A program made the position numbers and the translations under genes. This document shows, in pieces, positions 9,651 to 20,777 of a stretch of DNA of 64,000 nt. This DNA is from Strobilurus pachycystidiatus (taxonomy: Eukaryota > Basidiomycota > Agaricomycetes > Agaricales > Physalacriaceae): contig JAHLMK010000032.1 of assembly GCA_019915135.1 (NCBI GenBank), forward strand, positions 169,546-233,545. The letters run 5' to 3'. Under the pieces are notes generated by a model, which worked only from the letters and a program-made list of their open reading frames with translations, was not told the DNA's origin and made no database searches. How positions within the stretch are numbered: position 1 is the stretch's first letter; the number at the start of each line of letters is the position of its first letter.

Positions 9651-11884
9651 CTACACTAATCTTCTCTTCTTAGGCTGACTGTCCTCCCGCTCCTGATTAG
9701 ACTCTTTATCCTGCCATTTCTCCTCTTCCGACCACTCCTCTTCCTCACTTCTATACCTTTTCATGGTCACCGAAGCCAAACTTTCACAAAATGCCCTTCT
9801 CCTTGGTCCGCCTTCCTGCCAATAGGACCCATTAAGACCTGTGTCTCGGTCTCGGACTCCTCTCTCTTCCTCAGGCTGCCTCTCCTCCATCTCCAACTCG
9901 GATATCTTCACAATCTCCTGGACTGTGCTGTCCTTCTGGAGGGTTTCGACCGCGTCGTCGTCAGGGTACGCTAGCGATGGGACATCAGAAGCTGCTTCAC
10001 TCTCCTCTCGGTCGAAGACCATCACAGTCCGGGCGTGATTATTTATTTCACTGAGCGGAGAAGCGCTGCCTGACTCGTAGTCTGGAAGAGCCTCCGGCTC
10101 GGGCTCCTGGACCCTACTCGCTGTGGCCTCCGAGTCACGAGGATGCGCCATCGTTCGCGATAATTGTTCCACCTGGCTCTGGAGCTCTTGAATGACTGTA
10201 TCCTTATACAGGCTCTGTGCCCTCAGGATAGCCTGCTCCTGACGGGACACATCCACGGCTCCGGCCAGTTCATCGCGCTCCAGCCTAAGATCATCGAGTT
10301 CTCGGGTGAGATCCGTATCCGCGTCCTTTCCAAGCATCCGGTCGACTCCCCTCACCAGCAACGCATCCCGCTCTGCCTGCAGCTCCCCAATCGCCTTGCT
10401 CTTGTCAAAATTATTGGCAAGAAGACGGGATATTGTTCCATCCCAGGAACGCTGTCTCTCGTCAAGGACCGCCTGTCGATCTGTGAGCTTTGCGCGGAGG
10501 TCCTTGATCTCTGTGGCGTTCTGGGCTCGTAACTCTTGGACGACGCTCTCAAAGTAGGTGCGTAAAGATGACAGCTGTTCTTGAAGTGATGATATGGCGT
10601 CTTTGCGGGGTGCAGTGGGGGTAAGCAGCGATCTGGGGAATAAATTCGATGGCTGATCAGAGTCGGGTCGAAAGTAGTCAACGCTCTTCCAGATGATGTG
10701 TCGCGATCGGTCATTCCCTTCGTACGACTTGTACAGATCCAAGACGAGGGAGGCTTTGATTGTTATCAGACGTAGGTCATGACGAGAATGCGCAGAGTAC
10801 TCACCGTTTTCGTGATGAACAAAAGCCACGACGAGTTGGCCAGAGCTTGATGAGTCCGGTCTGTGACGATGTTGCCTAGATGCAGTGAGTGGAGGGACAA
10901 CCGATGGATACGACAGGTCTCATACAGCACTTGCGATCCGACCTCAAACTACATACGACGACGTGAGCATGACAGAGCTCATTCCGGCAAAAGGACATGC
11001 ACTTACACTTTTCAGGTGTTGAATTAACGTCGAACACTCTCGACCGCACGACAGACCCTGTTCCTGCACATTCAGACACACCACTTGAAGACGATAAAGA
11101 CCCACCGAAAAGATCAAAACCCGGGGGTGGTAAGCCTCCACCGTCCTCACTACAGTTGACATCAGACGCGCCTTCTGGGCGCATGTGTCATCCCAGAACC
11201 ACACCGACCACCGCGAAGTGGCGTCGTGAATGCGTTGAAGACGAAAGATGGGCCCGCAAGGTATTAGCACGTCGTACAAAGCCGTCGCAGAATTGAACCC
11301 CGGCGCATGCGGGTGGAGAGACACCCAGCATGGGTAGGAGGTGGGGACAGGGTTGAAACAAAACTTAAGAATGAGACGTCGTGCTTTGTCTGAAGACTCC
11401 AGAACACGGCCCCAGCACAGGGCGAAGATTTTGCGAGCTGTAACAGTTCTAAGACGCGGCACCGCGAGTGCAAGTAGTACCCACCTAACTGGCCATTGGT
11501 GAGCTCCATGACAAGGAAACCAGGAACGACCGCGACTTTCAAGACGTCGTTCAATGCTATGAAGGGTTTGATTCGGTCCACCAGGGCAGGTACGGCCTCC
11601 GACAAGGTGAGGTTGTCTGAACAACTAGCCCCAGTGTAGGGAATCGACAGGAAGCGGGAAGGCCGAGTGACATCAAAGCAAGACGCAGACATGTTGGGGC
11701 TACGGATACGAAAGGTGCAATCAAGAGCTCGAGGACGGCGCAGAGAAGCCGCGATAACTGAGTCAGTAGGTAGCCGCTGATCGAAGCATAGGACATTCAA
11801 AGAAGCTTTCGACAGTGCTACGGATAGGGTATGGGTTTCCCATTTTAGTATGAGATCCTTCTGCATGCTATACTGCGGATGCAC
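9651..11884 (-). CDS. unknown protein with N-terminal conserved block, coiled coil and C-terminal NLS-like tail
   Basis: I do not recognise the family. Frames join from an N-terminal part (MQKDLILKWETHTLSVALS, VPALVDRIKPFIALNDVLK) through introns near 11440-11485 (TTA G|gtgggt … acag|CT CGC) and near 10960-11010 (CTG AAA AGT|gtaagt … gtag|TTT GAG). Then LLFITKT is joined to SYEGNDRSRHIIWKSVDYF by an intron ending gtacaag near 10730. The C-terminal half is a long coiled coil (QEQLSSLRTYFESVVQELR to QSQVEQLSRTM), an acidic Ser/Glu region, and a basic end (PKKRRLV) that looks like a nuclear signal. The true start may lie upstream of 11884: an open frame with PSLSYPEQKTYDKS precedes it. A nuclear structural or recombination role is possible but not shown. 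Confidence 0.65.
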
Positions 11885-12216
11885 ATATGAATAGAGATCA
11901 TTGACTCAATCTCAGGAAACTTGGCATTGAATCCATCACAAGACTTGTCATACGTCTTCTGCTCTGGATAGCTCAAAGATGGCCTGACACTGGTAGATGT
12001 GCGTTGGCCAGAAAGTCAGTTTATCCCGAGAATTTGATTCTCATCTGTCGGAGCTTGGGTACTAGTACGAACGCGGAGATAAGATAATGATTATCGCGTT
12101 TTAGCGCCCACGTGTAGATGGACACAGCCTCTGTTGTTTGACACTGACGCAGTGACGGTTGTGAGCACCGCCATTACGTCTGGATTTCTGCATCGACCAC
12201 ACAGGCGGCCGCCGCC

Positions 12217-14819
12217 ATGAAAAAGCTATTTGGCAGGGACAAGGACAAACTCAAGCCCGCCGCCGCGCGGGGGATCGAGGCAAGATCCATGCTATCGACG
12301 GACGTGATCCATGCTGACGGCTATACGCCCCGCACAGGACCCCGCCCCGACGGCCGCCCCGCCGACGCCCATCCACCAGCAGCATGCCGTGTACCGCGAG
12401 CCCGACGACGAGCGCTGGGAGGTCGTCGAGAACGGCGCCGGCGACCTGCCAAACCGACGCGTGCCTGGCCTGAACCCGTCCAGGACATCGTCCCTCACCT
12501 CACTGCCGCCCGGCGCAGGCCCACCCATCGCGAGCCCGCGAGCGCCGTCGCCTGCGCCGTATAAGCAGCCGCAGGCGCAGCCACCGCCAAACCAGCTCAA
12601 GAAAAAGCCGCCGGTGCCCGGAACGATCCTCCGTGCATTGGAGCCCCATCCCACGGAACTTGTTGCGCCGCCGCATCACCACAATCGCAAGGAGTCGTCC
12701 GATGTCGGGCATCGAGAGCGGGAGGCGGCGAAGAAGAGCGGGTTCTGGACGAAGGACAACGGCAGGGAGCGGGAACGGGATCCGCACCAGGAATTCTGGC
12801 GGGAGGTGGGCGAGGACGGTATGCCGTCGCTGACAAGGCAGATTGGCGAGTCGACAGACTATCAAGTAAAGCGACGGGAATGCTTACCTGGCACGCACAG
12901 GTTACTTGACGGCAACGAGTGCGGAGAACTGGAGCATGGTCCTCGAAGTCTGCGAGCGGTCGTCTGCCAGCGAGACCAACGCCAAGGAAGCGGTGCGTGC
13001 GCTGCGACGGGAGTTCAAGTAGGTCGTCGACAACTCTACTTGCTGCTTCTCACCTTCGATCAGATATGGCGAGCCAGCAGCGCAACTTTCCGCCGCCAGA
13101 GTGTGTAATCTCAGACTGTTCCATCTCGATTGTCGCTCACAACACGTCTCAGCTATGGGCCATTATGCTTCGCAACTCTACAGAGACATTTATCAACCAA
13201 TCCACATCCCGTAAGTTCCTCGACACCCTCGAGGACATCCTCGTCTCCCCACGCACATCACCCGTCGTACGCGAGCGCATAATGGACGTCGTTGCTGCGG
13301 CAGCATACGCCAGTGGCACCAGTGAGTCCCTGGCAACCTCTGTTCCACCGTCAAATTGCTCAGCCATTGTACCCAATAGAGAAAGACACGGGTTTCCGGG
13401 GATTATGGCGCAAGATCAAACCTGCAGATAAACCTGAAGAGGGCGTCCCCTTCGATACCGACGATGCCATGTTCAGTCCACCAGTACCCAACCCTAGGCT
13501 CTCCTACTATGATCCATCCGCTCTGCAGGTCCTGGCGCCAGAGCCACAACACCCTCCGCGCACTGTCAGTCCTCGTGTGGCCTCGGTCTCGTGTTCCGTC
13601 ATACTGATGATGACCCTCCGTTTCAGTCTCCCTCAAACGACCGACACCACAAGAAACGCAAATCCCCCACCCGAAATAGAATCATCCCGCCAGAAGAAGA
13701 CATCAAGCGGCTGTTCCAGGAATGCAAGATTGGGCAAGGTAACGCGAACCTGCTGGGCGAGGCGCTGATGGTTGCGAAGCCGGAGGACCTCAAGACGAAG
13801 GATGTGATTCAGGAGTTCTATATCAAGTGCAGGCAGTCACAGGAGATTATATTTGCACAGATACCGTGGGCCACGGCTGGGTCGGAGCGATCGCGCGCGG
13901 CGAAGGATCAGCAGAGGAAGAGAACCATCTCGAACGCGTCGGCAAATATGTTGAACTCTGTACACGGGCATGGACAGGACGAGAAGGAGTTGACAACAGA
14001 GGAGGAGCTTCTAGCTGCCCTGCTCGCTGCGCACGCTGAGATCCAGGGGGCGTTACAACAGTACGAGGACCTGGAACGCGTGGGGATGGAACGCGAGGCG
14101 GAGGAGTTGAGTAGGCGAGATGTCCGGATGAACCAAAGGGTGGGTCATCGCGATGACGCTGATCATCGGCTGTGCTTTGCTGATATGTCGGTTGGATAGG
14201 AACGACAGTTGCTAGAGGAGCGCTTCCAGCTTGACGATCCGCATGTACGGATTGGCGGAAGTTCGTCGAGGGATCCGTCGCCTGCGCGGTCGCGGCCGTC
14301 GTCGATTCATCTGATCAACCATCCGCAACCTAATCTTGCACCGCCTGCGCCACAAGGACCTCGGCCGGCAGGCACGAGGACGCCTTCGCCTGGTGCACAC
14401 CACCATCCTGCGTATGTGTCTATGACGAGCGAGATTACTGCTCGGCAAGACCAGGACTCGCGATATAGCTCGGACGACGTGGTCGTTCCTAGTGCCAAGG
14501 CGTTGGGCAAGAGGAGGGTGGTAGAGGATGAGTTTGAAGAGAGTGAGTTTCTTTCCAATCTTCCTGTAATTGAACATTCCTGATAAGAAGATCAGATCCG
14601 TTCGACCCCAATGACTTGTTCTATGAAAAGGACGAGTTCCCTCTGGATGAGCGGGCGGATTATTCGGACTCTGAGGATAGTAGGGATACGCGACCCGGGT
14701 GGCATCAGCCTACGCCGACTATTAACTTTGTATATGATGCGGCTGCGGAGAGGACGAGACAGAGGATGGAGGAAGGACACCGACTGGGGAGTGGGGACTC
14801 TGGGGGACTGGTACACTAG
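12217..14819 (+). CDS. VHS-GAT domain protein, Lsb5-like
   Basis: Adaptor of the endocytic/endosomal sorting system; VHS and GAT domains bind phosphoinositide or cargo and ubiquitin. Nine exons: 12217-12279, 12338-12845, 12901-13018, 13064-13100, 13153-13321, 13380-13564, 13627-14139, 14200-14542, 14596-14819; phases agree, 719 aa. A Pro-rich N-terminus leads to the VHS block (FWREVGEDGMPSLTRQIG, YLTATSAENWSMVLEVCE, VRALRREFKYGEPAAQLSA, LWAIMLRNSTETF), then GFRGLWRKIKP, and a GAT helix bundle (EEDIKRLFQECKIGQGNA, ALMVAKPEDL, VIQEFYIKCRQSQEIIF, LLAALLAAHAEIQGALQQYED). The tail is Pro/Ser-rich with NPFDPNDLFYEKDEF. Introns 1 and 2 appear to use GC rather than GT donors. Confidence 0.85.
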
Positions 14820-15139
14820 GTGTAGAGCTACAAGGCGTAGACTTACATTGCTATATGGATGCTTCCTCACTATATATTTTATGACTGCTCTGCATGTTGA
14901 AAGAGCGAGGCTGTGCGGCGTGGGAACGCGCGTGGTACAGGGCTGGCTGGATTTGGAGTGACTTGACGATTTTCGCTTTCATTCTAGTCACTGCCAGGTC
15001 ACGAAATTGTCACTGTAGCGCATCGAGCGAGACGACTGGTCACGACGGTCACAGGTGAGTTGCCTTCGTACGACGATGAGCGCGCGGGCGTTGACGACGA
15101 CGAAGAGCCCCTGCGACAACGACGACGACCCATCGCTCT
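14820..15139. other. short intergenic region with a possible upstream ORF
   Basis: About 320 bases between the VHS-GAT stop and the next plus-strand gene. It includes an ATG at 15076 that opens a 32-codon frame ending at 15174. That frame is out of phase with, and overlaps, the main start at 15140, so it could act as an upstream ORF if it is in the mRNA. Confidence 0.3.
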
Positions 15140-15958
15140 ATGGAGGTGCCATCGATACCCTTATCACCAGCTGAAGCCCGCCGACGAGCCAGAGAGAACG
15201 AGACGGCGGCACAACGCATCAAGCGAGAGAAGGCTGCCGAGCGACAGCGCCGCAAGCGTGAGCGAGACCGCGCTGGGCTGTTCCCATCATCCGGACAGGC
15301 GAACAGCAACAGCGCCTCGAACGGCGGGATGGTGCACGATGGCGGAGACATGCAGGCGCAGGAGCAGCAGTACTCGCTCACGCCCGAGGAGGAAGCACGG
15401 CGGGACCGGGTGCGCGCCGCCGCGCGGGAGCGCCAGCGGAAACACCGGGCGCTGGTCAAGTCGCGCAAGATGCGGGATATCACCGGGACGAGCGACGAGT
15501 ATGCTGGCGGTGGCGGCGGGGGGCAGGGCTCGGACACGCAGGCGGCGGCGGCGGCTGACGAGCAGTCGTCGTACCACCAGGTGCTCGCGGAGTTGAGCGG
15601 TCCGCACCCCGACTTTCAGCCGCCACCGCAGCCGGCGGTGAGCAACGGCGGGCAGACCTTCGCGACGACACTACTGCTGTCATTCTCGTGCTCGCCGATG
15701 CTCAAGACGCATCTCCTTCGGACGCTCAATATGACGAACGACGAGCTGACGAGTTTCGAGCCTATCATTGCGGAGGCATGGGAGCGCTGGAATATTGCAC
15801 GGCAGGGCGGGTTCCCGCCGCCGCTGGAGGGCGCTATGGAGGGCCTGTTCCAGCCCAACGGCGGCGAGGATTTCAGGACGCGCTTCCACCGTCCGCTGGT
15901 CGCGCCGACGCCGTTCCAGCAGCAGGAGATTGATCCGAGCTTGAAAACGTCCGAATAG
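15140..15958 (+). CDS. unknown basic helical protein, single exon
   Basis: 272-residue intronless frame with strong coding character. The N-terminus is a long, very basic Arg/Lys/Glu helix (AEARRRARENETAAQRIKRE, then AERQRRKRERDR). A second one follows (PEEEARRDRVRAAARERQRK), separated by Ser/Asn-rich sequence; a Gly/Ala-rich spacer leads to a C-terminal region with MLKTHLLRTLNMTNDELTSF and EAWERWNIARQGGFPPPLEG. The basic helices could bind nucleic acid, but there is no bZIP leucine heptad and no domain I can name. The next gene, SF3B2, starts only 172 bases after its stop on the same strand. Confidence 0.7.
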   Translation: MEVPSIPLSPAEARRRARENETAAQRIKREKAAERQRRKRERDRAGLFPSSGQANSNSASNGGMVHDGGDMQAQEQQYSLTPEEEARRDRVRAAARERQRKHRALVKSRKMRDITGTSDEYAGGGGGGQGSDTQAAAAADEQSSYHQVLAELSGPHPDFQPPPQPAVSNGGQTFATTLLLSFSCSPMLKTHLLRTLNMTNDELTSFEPIIAEAWERWNIARQGGFPPPLEGAMEGLFQPNGGEDFRTRFHRPLVAPTPFQQQEIDPSLKTSE

Positions 15959-16130
15959 TTGTATCGATTTGCTACTGTATTTTACTTGTCATTTCCTTGA
16001 TTTCCTCTACTCTGAATGGTTAATACGGACTTGTACTCTTCAGTCAGAAGCGTTCAAACGTTCAAGCCCTAACAAGGAAAGCTTACCCACGCCTTACACC
16101 CTTTCCCTTTTAATTCCACCATCTCCCATA

Positions 16131-18154
16131 ATGGTCGCCGCCACCGCCGTCGTCGTCGAGAACGGCACCAACGGCAAGGCTAAATCGAAAAACCAGCTCC
16201 GCCGCCTCAAGCAGAAGCAGAAAAAGGCGGACAAACCGGAGCCGTCACCAGTGCGTCGTTCGTTCGGCAGCGTCATTGTCAATGCCAACAGCGAGCAGAC
16301 ACCCGCACCCGCCGACGAGCCAGCGACCAAGTCCGTAGAGGAGGAGAATGTCGAGTACGTTCCTGAGCAACTGGAAGCCATCGAAGCATTTTCAGATGTG
16401 TTTGCCCGTTTCAAGCTGCCCGATGAAGTCACGGTGCGTTTCCCGCCCTCTCTTTCGCCGCTCCCGCCCATCTCACGCGCCTCCGTCCTGCAGGTAACGA
16501 AGGACCCGGAAAACGCAAAGGGCGAAGTCATCAACTCGGACGACGAAGGCCTCTCGGAGGGCGACTCGGACAGCGAGAAGAAGCCCGTCTCGAAAAAGAA
16601 ACAGCGCAAGATGGCCAGGCTGACCGTCGCGGAGCTCAAGCAGCTCGTCAAGAAGCCCGAGGTCGTCGAGTGGACGGACGTGACCGCGTCGGACCCGCGC
16701 CTGCTCCTGCACCTCAAGAGCTACCGCAACACCGTGCCCATCCCCATCCACTGGAGCGCCAAGCGAGACTACCTCCAGGGCAAGCGCGGCATCGAGAAGC
16801 CGCCGTTTCAGCTGCCGTCCTACATCGCCGACACGGGTATCGCGACGATGCGCGACGCGGTCAAGGAGAAGGAGGCGAACATGTCTCTCAAAGCCAAGAC
16901 GCGCGAACGTGTGCAGCCCAAGATGGGCAAGGTCGACATTGACTACCAGAAGCTCCACGATGCCTTTTTCAAGTTCCAGACAAAGCCGTTGGTGACTGGC
17001 TTTGGCGAGATGTAGGCTTCACTTCCAATCGTATTCGTCGACTTGACACTGATTTTCTCACTAGGTACTACGAAGGCAAGGAATTCGAAACATCACTAAA
17101 GGAGAAGCGGCCGGGAGACTTATCACCTGAATTGGTTGAGGCGCTATCGATTCCTCCGCTTGCTCCCCCACCATGGCTCATCAGTATGCAAAGATTTGGT
17201 CCTCCACCGAGCTATCCCACTTTGCGCATACCGGGTCTCAATGCGCCTATACCAGAGGGGTGCGTGATGCGTTGCCTTTATCTTTCTTTCATCGTTGGGA
17301 CTGACATCGTGTGTTCTGTAGCGCACAGTGGGGTTTCCATCCTGGAGGTTGGGGCAAGCCGCCTTTGGATGAGTATAACCGGCCGTTATATGGTGATGTG
17401 TTTGGTGTGCTACCAAAGGCGCAGGATGCAAATGTGAGTGCTCTCGAATGTTTACCGATATCGACATCTCACCTTTGCATAGGGAGAACCTGTAAATAAA
17501 GACCTATGGGGTGAGCTGGAGCCAGAAGAAGGTATGTTGTCGTGCTTTCAAAAAAACTCTCTCCTAACTCGCCCTGCAGAAGAAGAGTCAGACGAGAGCG
17601 AAGAAGAGTCCGAGGAAGAAGAGGACACCGAACCAGCGCCTGCAGACGGACTACAAACACCGTCCGGCATGGCGACACCCTCTGGCATGGCAAGCACAGT
17701 GTCGACCATCGCAGGCGGCCTGGAAACGCCCGACTTCCTGGAGCTTCGCAAAACATCGCAACGGACAGTGTCGGAGGCGATGGAGCCGTCTGGGCCACGG
17801 TCGCTGTACCAGGTCGTGCCGGAGAAACAGACGTCCGTGCGCGGGCTGATGGGGAGCGAGCGCGGGTACGACGTCAGTGCCGTCGCGGGCGCGCCGATAC
17901 CCGTGCTGGGCAACGAGCGGGGGACGAAGCGCAAGGCGGGCGGGGTGGACGTGTCACTGGACATGGATGCGGGCGACTTGAACGAGGAGGATCTGCGGCG
18001 GAAGTATGACGCGCATTCACGGGGCAATGCTGGTGTGCCGGGCGCGGGCGGGAGAGAGGACTTCTCGGATATGGTGGCAAAGGAGATGGCGAAGAAGAAG
18101 CAGAAGATGGACAAGGATCGGGAGGGGAAGAAGGGGAGGGAGTTCAAGTTTTGA
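16131..18154 (+). CDS. SF3B2: splicing factor 3B subunit 2 (SAP145/Cus1)
   Basis: Component of the U2 snRNP SF3b complex that anchors U2 at the branch site (nucleus). Six exons: 16131-16433, 16494-17011, 17065-17259, 17322-17433, 17483-17531, 17580-18154; phases agree, 583 aa, shorter than the human protein but normal for a Cus1-like core. A Lys-rich N-terminus (NQLRRLKQKQKK) is followed by the DUF382 core (LTVAELKQLVKKPEVVEW, PIPIHWSAKRDYLQGKRGIE) and then the PSP motif (PGLNAPIPEGAQWGFHPGGW, GKPPLDEYNRPLYGDVFG). After it comes an acidic Ser/Glu run, repeated PSGMA, and a basic end (REDFSDMVAKEMAKKKQK). A broken copy of the 3' part lies at about 24763-25035. Confidence 0.95.
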
Positions 18155-18201
18155 TATATGTGTGTGTGTGTTTTTGGTGTACATGTCTTATATTATTAGT
18201 G

Positions 18202-18483
18202 CTACTTTACTGCTACGGTTCGTGGCTGCTGTTGGAAGACTTCCACGGTGTATACGTTGATCAGCGGTAGTCTTTGAGGGTTGAGACGGGAACGCGCACC
18301 ATGCCCATGGCTAGCTGTAGGCAAACTGGAGGAGGAATCTGAGGACCACAACCTTCGTCGGCTTTCCAAGGCCCCGATGTTCTTCCCGACGTCCACCAGC
18401 CAGCTTTCGACTTCTTCTTCGGGAAGAGCGTCTGACTGGGCCGCGGTTGAAGGGTGCCTGCCAGTGCTCGAGGTGGTGGACAT
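18202..18483 (-). CDS. small hypothetical protein (weak)
   Basis: 93-residue frame from the ATG at 18483, lying between the 3' ends of SF3B2 and the HET gene. It reads as a plausible protein (EEEVESWLVDVGKNIGALES, then SRRRLWSSDSSSSLPTASHG) but has no domain or neighbour that supports it. The frame is open further upstream to 18585. It could be untranslated sequence of a neighbour. Confidence 0.3.
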   Translation of the reverse strand: MSTTSSTGRHPSTAAQSDALPEEEVESWLVDVGKNIGALESRRRLWSSDSSSSLPTASHGHGARSRLNPQRLPLINVYTVEVFQQQPRTVAVK

Positions 18484-18632
18484 GGTTATATTACAGAGAT
18501 GGTGACCAGCGCCGGACCGGATATGGGCAAGGCCTTCTTGCGCTACAATCAATACAACTATAGGTACAGAATCAGAACTACACACATACGACCAATTTCA
18601 CCAAGCCCGTAGGAAGTGCTACTCAGGAGGCT

Positions 18633-20777
18633 CTAACTGCTGTTCGACTCCGTTACTTCCACTGAGATCTCGCAGCGCCAGTGACGGCTTTCATTTGCGA
18701 CAGGATGTGAGGTAACAGAGAAAAGATAGTTAGCTTGGAAGGGAAGAGTGGCACGCCTTTGCTCCCCAGCGTACCACTGCAGGGTGGTCGAAGTCGAGGT
18801 ATTAGCATCATGCCACCGGCTGAAGATGAATTTCGCGTAGTTGAAACTGGGTCCTGTTGGCAAGTCTTCAACTCGGATAAATTCCGACATGAGTTCGACC
18901 CGTCCTCGATCTTCGGACCAGACAGCTTCCAAACCAACAACAAATCTCCCCATATTCTCCTGGTGTTCAAAAATGAGAATACCCGACGTGAGGCCATGGT
19001 TCATGGCAAGACGAGCCTCCGTCACGCCCGACTGCTGCTTGCAAAGAGGCCCGGGGTACGTGTCGCATAGGCAGAACCCCGCCTCCAGTGTCTTCTCGAG
19101 AGACACAATGAATGTTTGTTGCACGACCAAGCTTGGAAAAATGGCTATATCTCTGGCTGCCTGCCATACATCGATAACACGGATGTCAAGGATATAATAT
19201 GGCCATACAGAGCTCGGATTGTCGTTGACGTCGGTTTGGCCTGAGCGTCGAGCCTCCACCGCAATGATTGTGTCGTCTGTCAGGAACTTGAAGATTCTAT
19301 CGGAATGGCCCGCCGCCGTCACAAGTGATGCCGAGTCATAGTGGTAGGAACGTTCAAGATGCCTGAGATCCTCTGGCCCGGTCTTCTCGAAGTCAAGAAC
19401 CACATCAAACCAGAGCCGGTAATCTCCCTTGCATTGATTGGAAGATAACACGACGATGAGGAATGTTTTGGCCTGGTCATCTCTGAAGGGGAGGACGGCA
19501 ACACAATCGCGCGGCACCAACCGAAATACTTGCAGTCCGTTTCTTTTTGCGACAATCTCGCGCTGTGGCTGCTGTACCCAAGTGACCCCACTTCCGAGTC
19601 TGGGCCCATAGAGCACGTTGTAGTGATGCCCAGAACCGTGCCTATGTTCAGAAGCCCCAACTTTGACATATAGCTCCTGCAGGCTCGCCTCCGAATCAGC
19701 TTTGTATAACTTTCGTGAGTCTAGTCTGTTCCCTCGCGTTCTGACAAACTGAAGCCTGCTGGCATTTGGCGCTGCTGATCTCTTCACGTAAATGGCTAAC
19801 GCCACCGATTCTGGGTCGGTTTCCCGGCGACAGTCCAGAAGTGCAAGATATTCGTCGTGACGGATGAAGGGGACGGGGACAAGGCGAAGGTGTATATGTA
19901 GGCCCAAATTCGTGATGGAGTATCCTTTTCGGTCCCCGATGGAGTCAAATCGCTCGTACTCGCCACCATCCATGAAATCGTCTGGACTAGTGGCGAGTAT
20001 TCCGACTTCACCCTCGACTTCGGTTAGCGAGGGCCAGGGGGACCTCCAAGCAAAAATGGTCTGATCGTCTGACACTTTCACGATCTCCTCTTGCAGCCTG
20101 GTAAATGCATGGTCGCCTTCGCCGTACAATGTTGACATGAAGATACCAAAGATGCCCATCAACGAGTACGCGCGGTCCTCTGGGCAAGTTGTACGCCTTC
20201 CGGAAGCCCAAGACATGCGCTTCGCAACGCTGAGCTCGTCGCAAGGGCGTATCTGCAACAAAACGGGCAAGGGGATTCCAGTGACACTGCTGATGATGTT
20301 TCCCAAGCTTTTCTTGGTTCCGATCTCCGTCCAATCCTTACCCAAGAAAATAACGCTCGATGGTGCCAACAGCTCCTGCAACGTCCATCCCCTCGTGAAC
20401 CACCGGCTGTTATGGAAGTCTAGTGCCCAGGACTGGATGTCAGTCCGCACGTCTGCCAAGTAAGCGTAGCAAACTTTCGCGTCGCAGTAGTATCGGTACA
20501 TGGAGTTGATGGCCTCCGAGAGCTCGGAGCTACTAGACTTGTCGATACAGCATGTGTCGATCCAAATGTAGTCGTAGAAGTCGGATCGCGCCAGCTTGCA
20601 CGCCAGCTCAATCTTGGCGTATCCTTTCAGATGCTTGATCTTGTCTGGATCTTGCATCTGCTGGAACGACACCTCTTCGTCTTCCCAGGTGTGAGAGAGG
20701 ATGGCATATGGTGGTATGTCATGCCCATTTGCATAGTAGACAAGTTCAATTGGCTCTTTTGTGGTAAGGAGTCGCAT
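18633..20777 (-). CDS. HET-domain protein (heterokaryon incompatibility family)
   Basis: Member of the fungal HET family, whose domain triggers cell death or growth arrest on allorecognition; many members have unknown triggers. Intronless, 714 aa from the ATG at 20777 (MRLLTTKEPIELVYY). The frame is open further upstream, but HET proteins of this class begin MRLL. The HET domain occupies about residues 20-260: PPYAILSHTWEDEEVSFQ, KIELACKLARSDFYDYIWID, TCCIDKSSSSELSEAINSMY, SRWFTRGWTLQELLAPSSV and CPEDRAYSLMGIFG are its core motifs. The remaining ~450 residues have no NACHT, ankyrin or WD repeats; I see no P-loop there. The gene lies with an ABC transporter between two copies of SF3B2 sequence. 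Confidence 0.92.
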   Translation of the reverse strand: MRLLTTKEPIELVYYANGHDIPPYAILSHTWEDEEVSFQQMQDPDKIKHLKGYAKIELACKLARSDFYDYIWIDTCCIDKSSSSELSEAINSMYRYYCDAKVCYAYLADVRTDIQSWALDFHNSRWFTRGWTLQELLAPSSVIFLGKDWTEIGTKKSLGNIISSVTGIPLPVLLQIRPCDELSVAKRMSWASGRRTTCPEDRAYSLMGIFGIFMSTLYGEGDHAFTRLQEEIVKVSDDQTIFAWRSPWPSLTEVEGEVGILATSPDDFMDGGEYERFDSIGDRKGYSITNLGLHIHLRLVPVPFIRHDEYLALLDCRRETDPESVALAIYVKRSAAPNASRLQFVRTRGNRLDSRKLYKADSEASLQELYVKVGASEHRHGSGHHYNVLYGPRLGSGVTWVQQPQREIVAKRNGLQVFRLVPRDCVAVLPFRDDQAKTFLIVVLSSNQCKGDYRLWFDVVLDFEKTGPEDLRHLERSYHYDSASLVTAAGHSDRIFKFLTDDTIIAVEARRSGQTDVNDNPSSVWPYYILDIRVIDVWQAARDIAIFPSLVVQQTFIVSLEKTLEAGFCLCDTYPGPLCKQQSGVTEARLAMNHGLTSGILIFEHQENMGRFVVGLEAVWSEDRGRVELMSEFIRVEDLPTGPSFNYAKFIFSRWHDANTSTSTTLQWYAGEQRRATLPFQANYLFSVTSHPVANESRHWRCEISVEVTESNSS

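Noticed and set aside
18153..18170. (GT)n stretch as a mobile-element end
   Set aside because: Simple microsatellite in the SF3B2 3' flank; no terminal repeats or transposase nearby.
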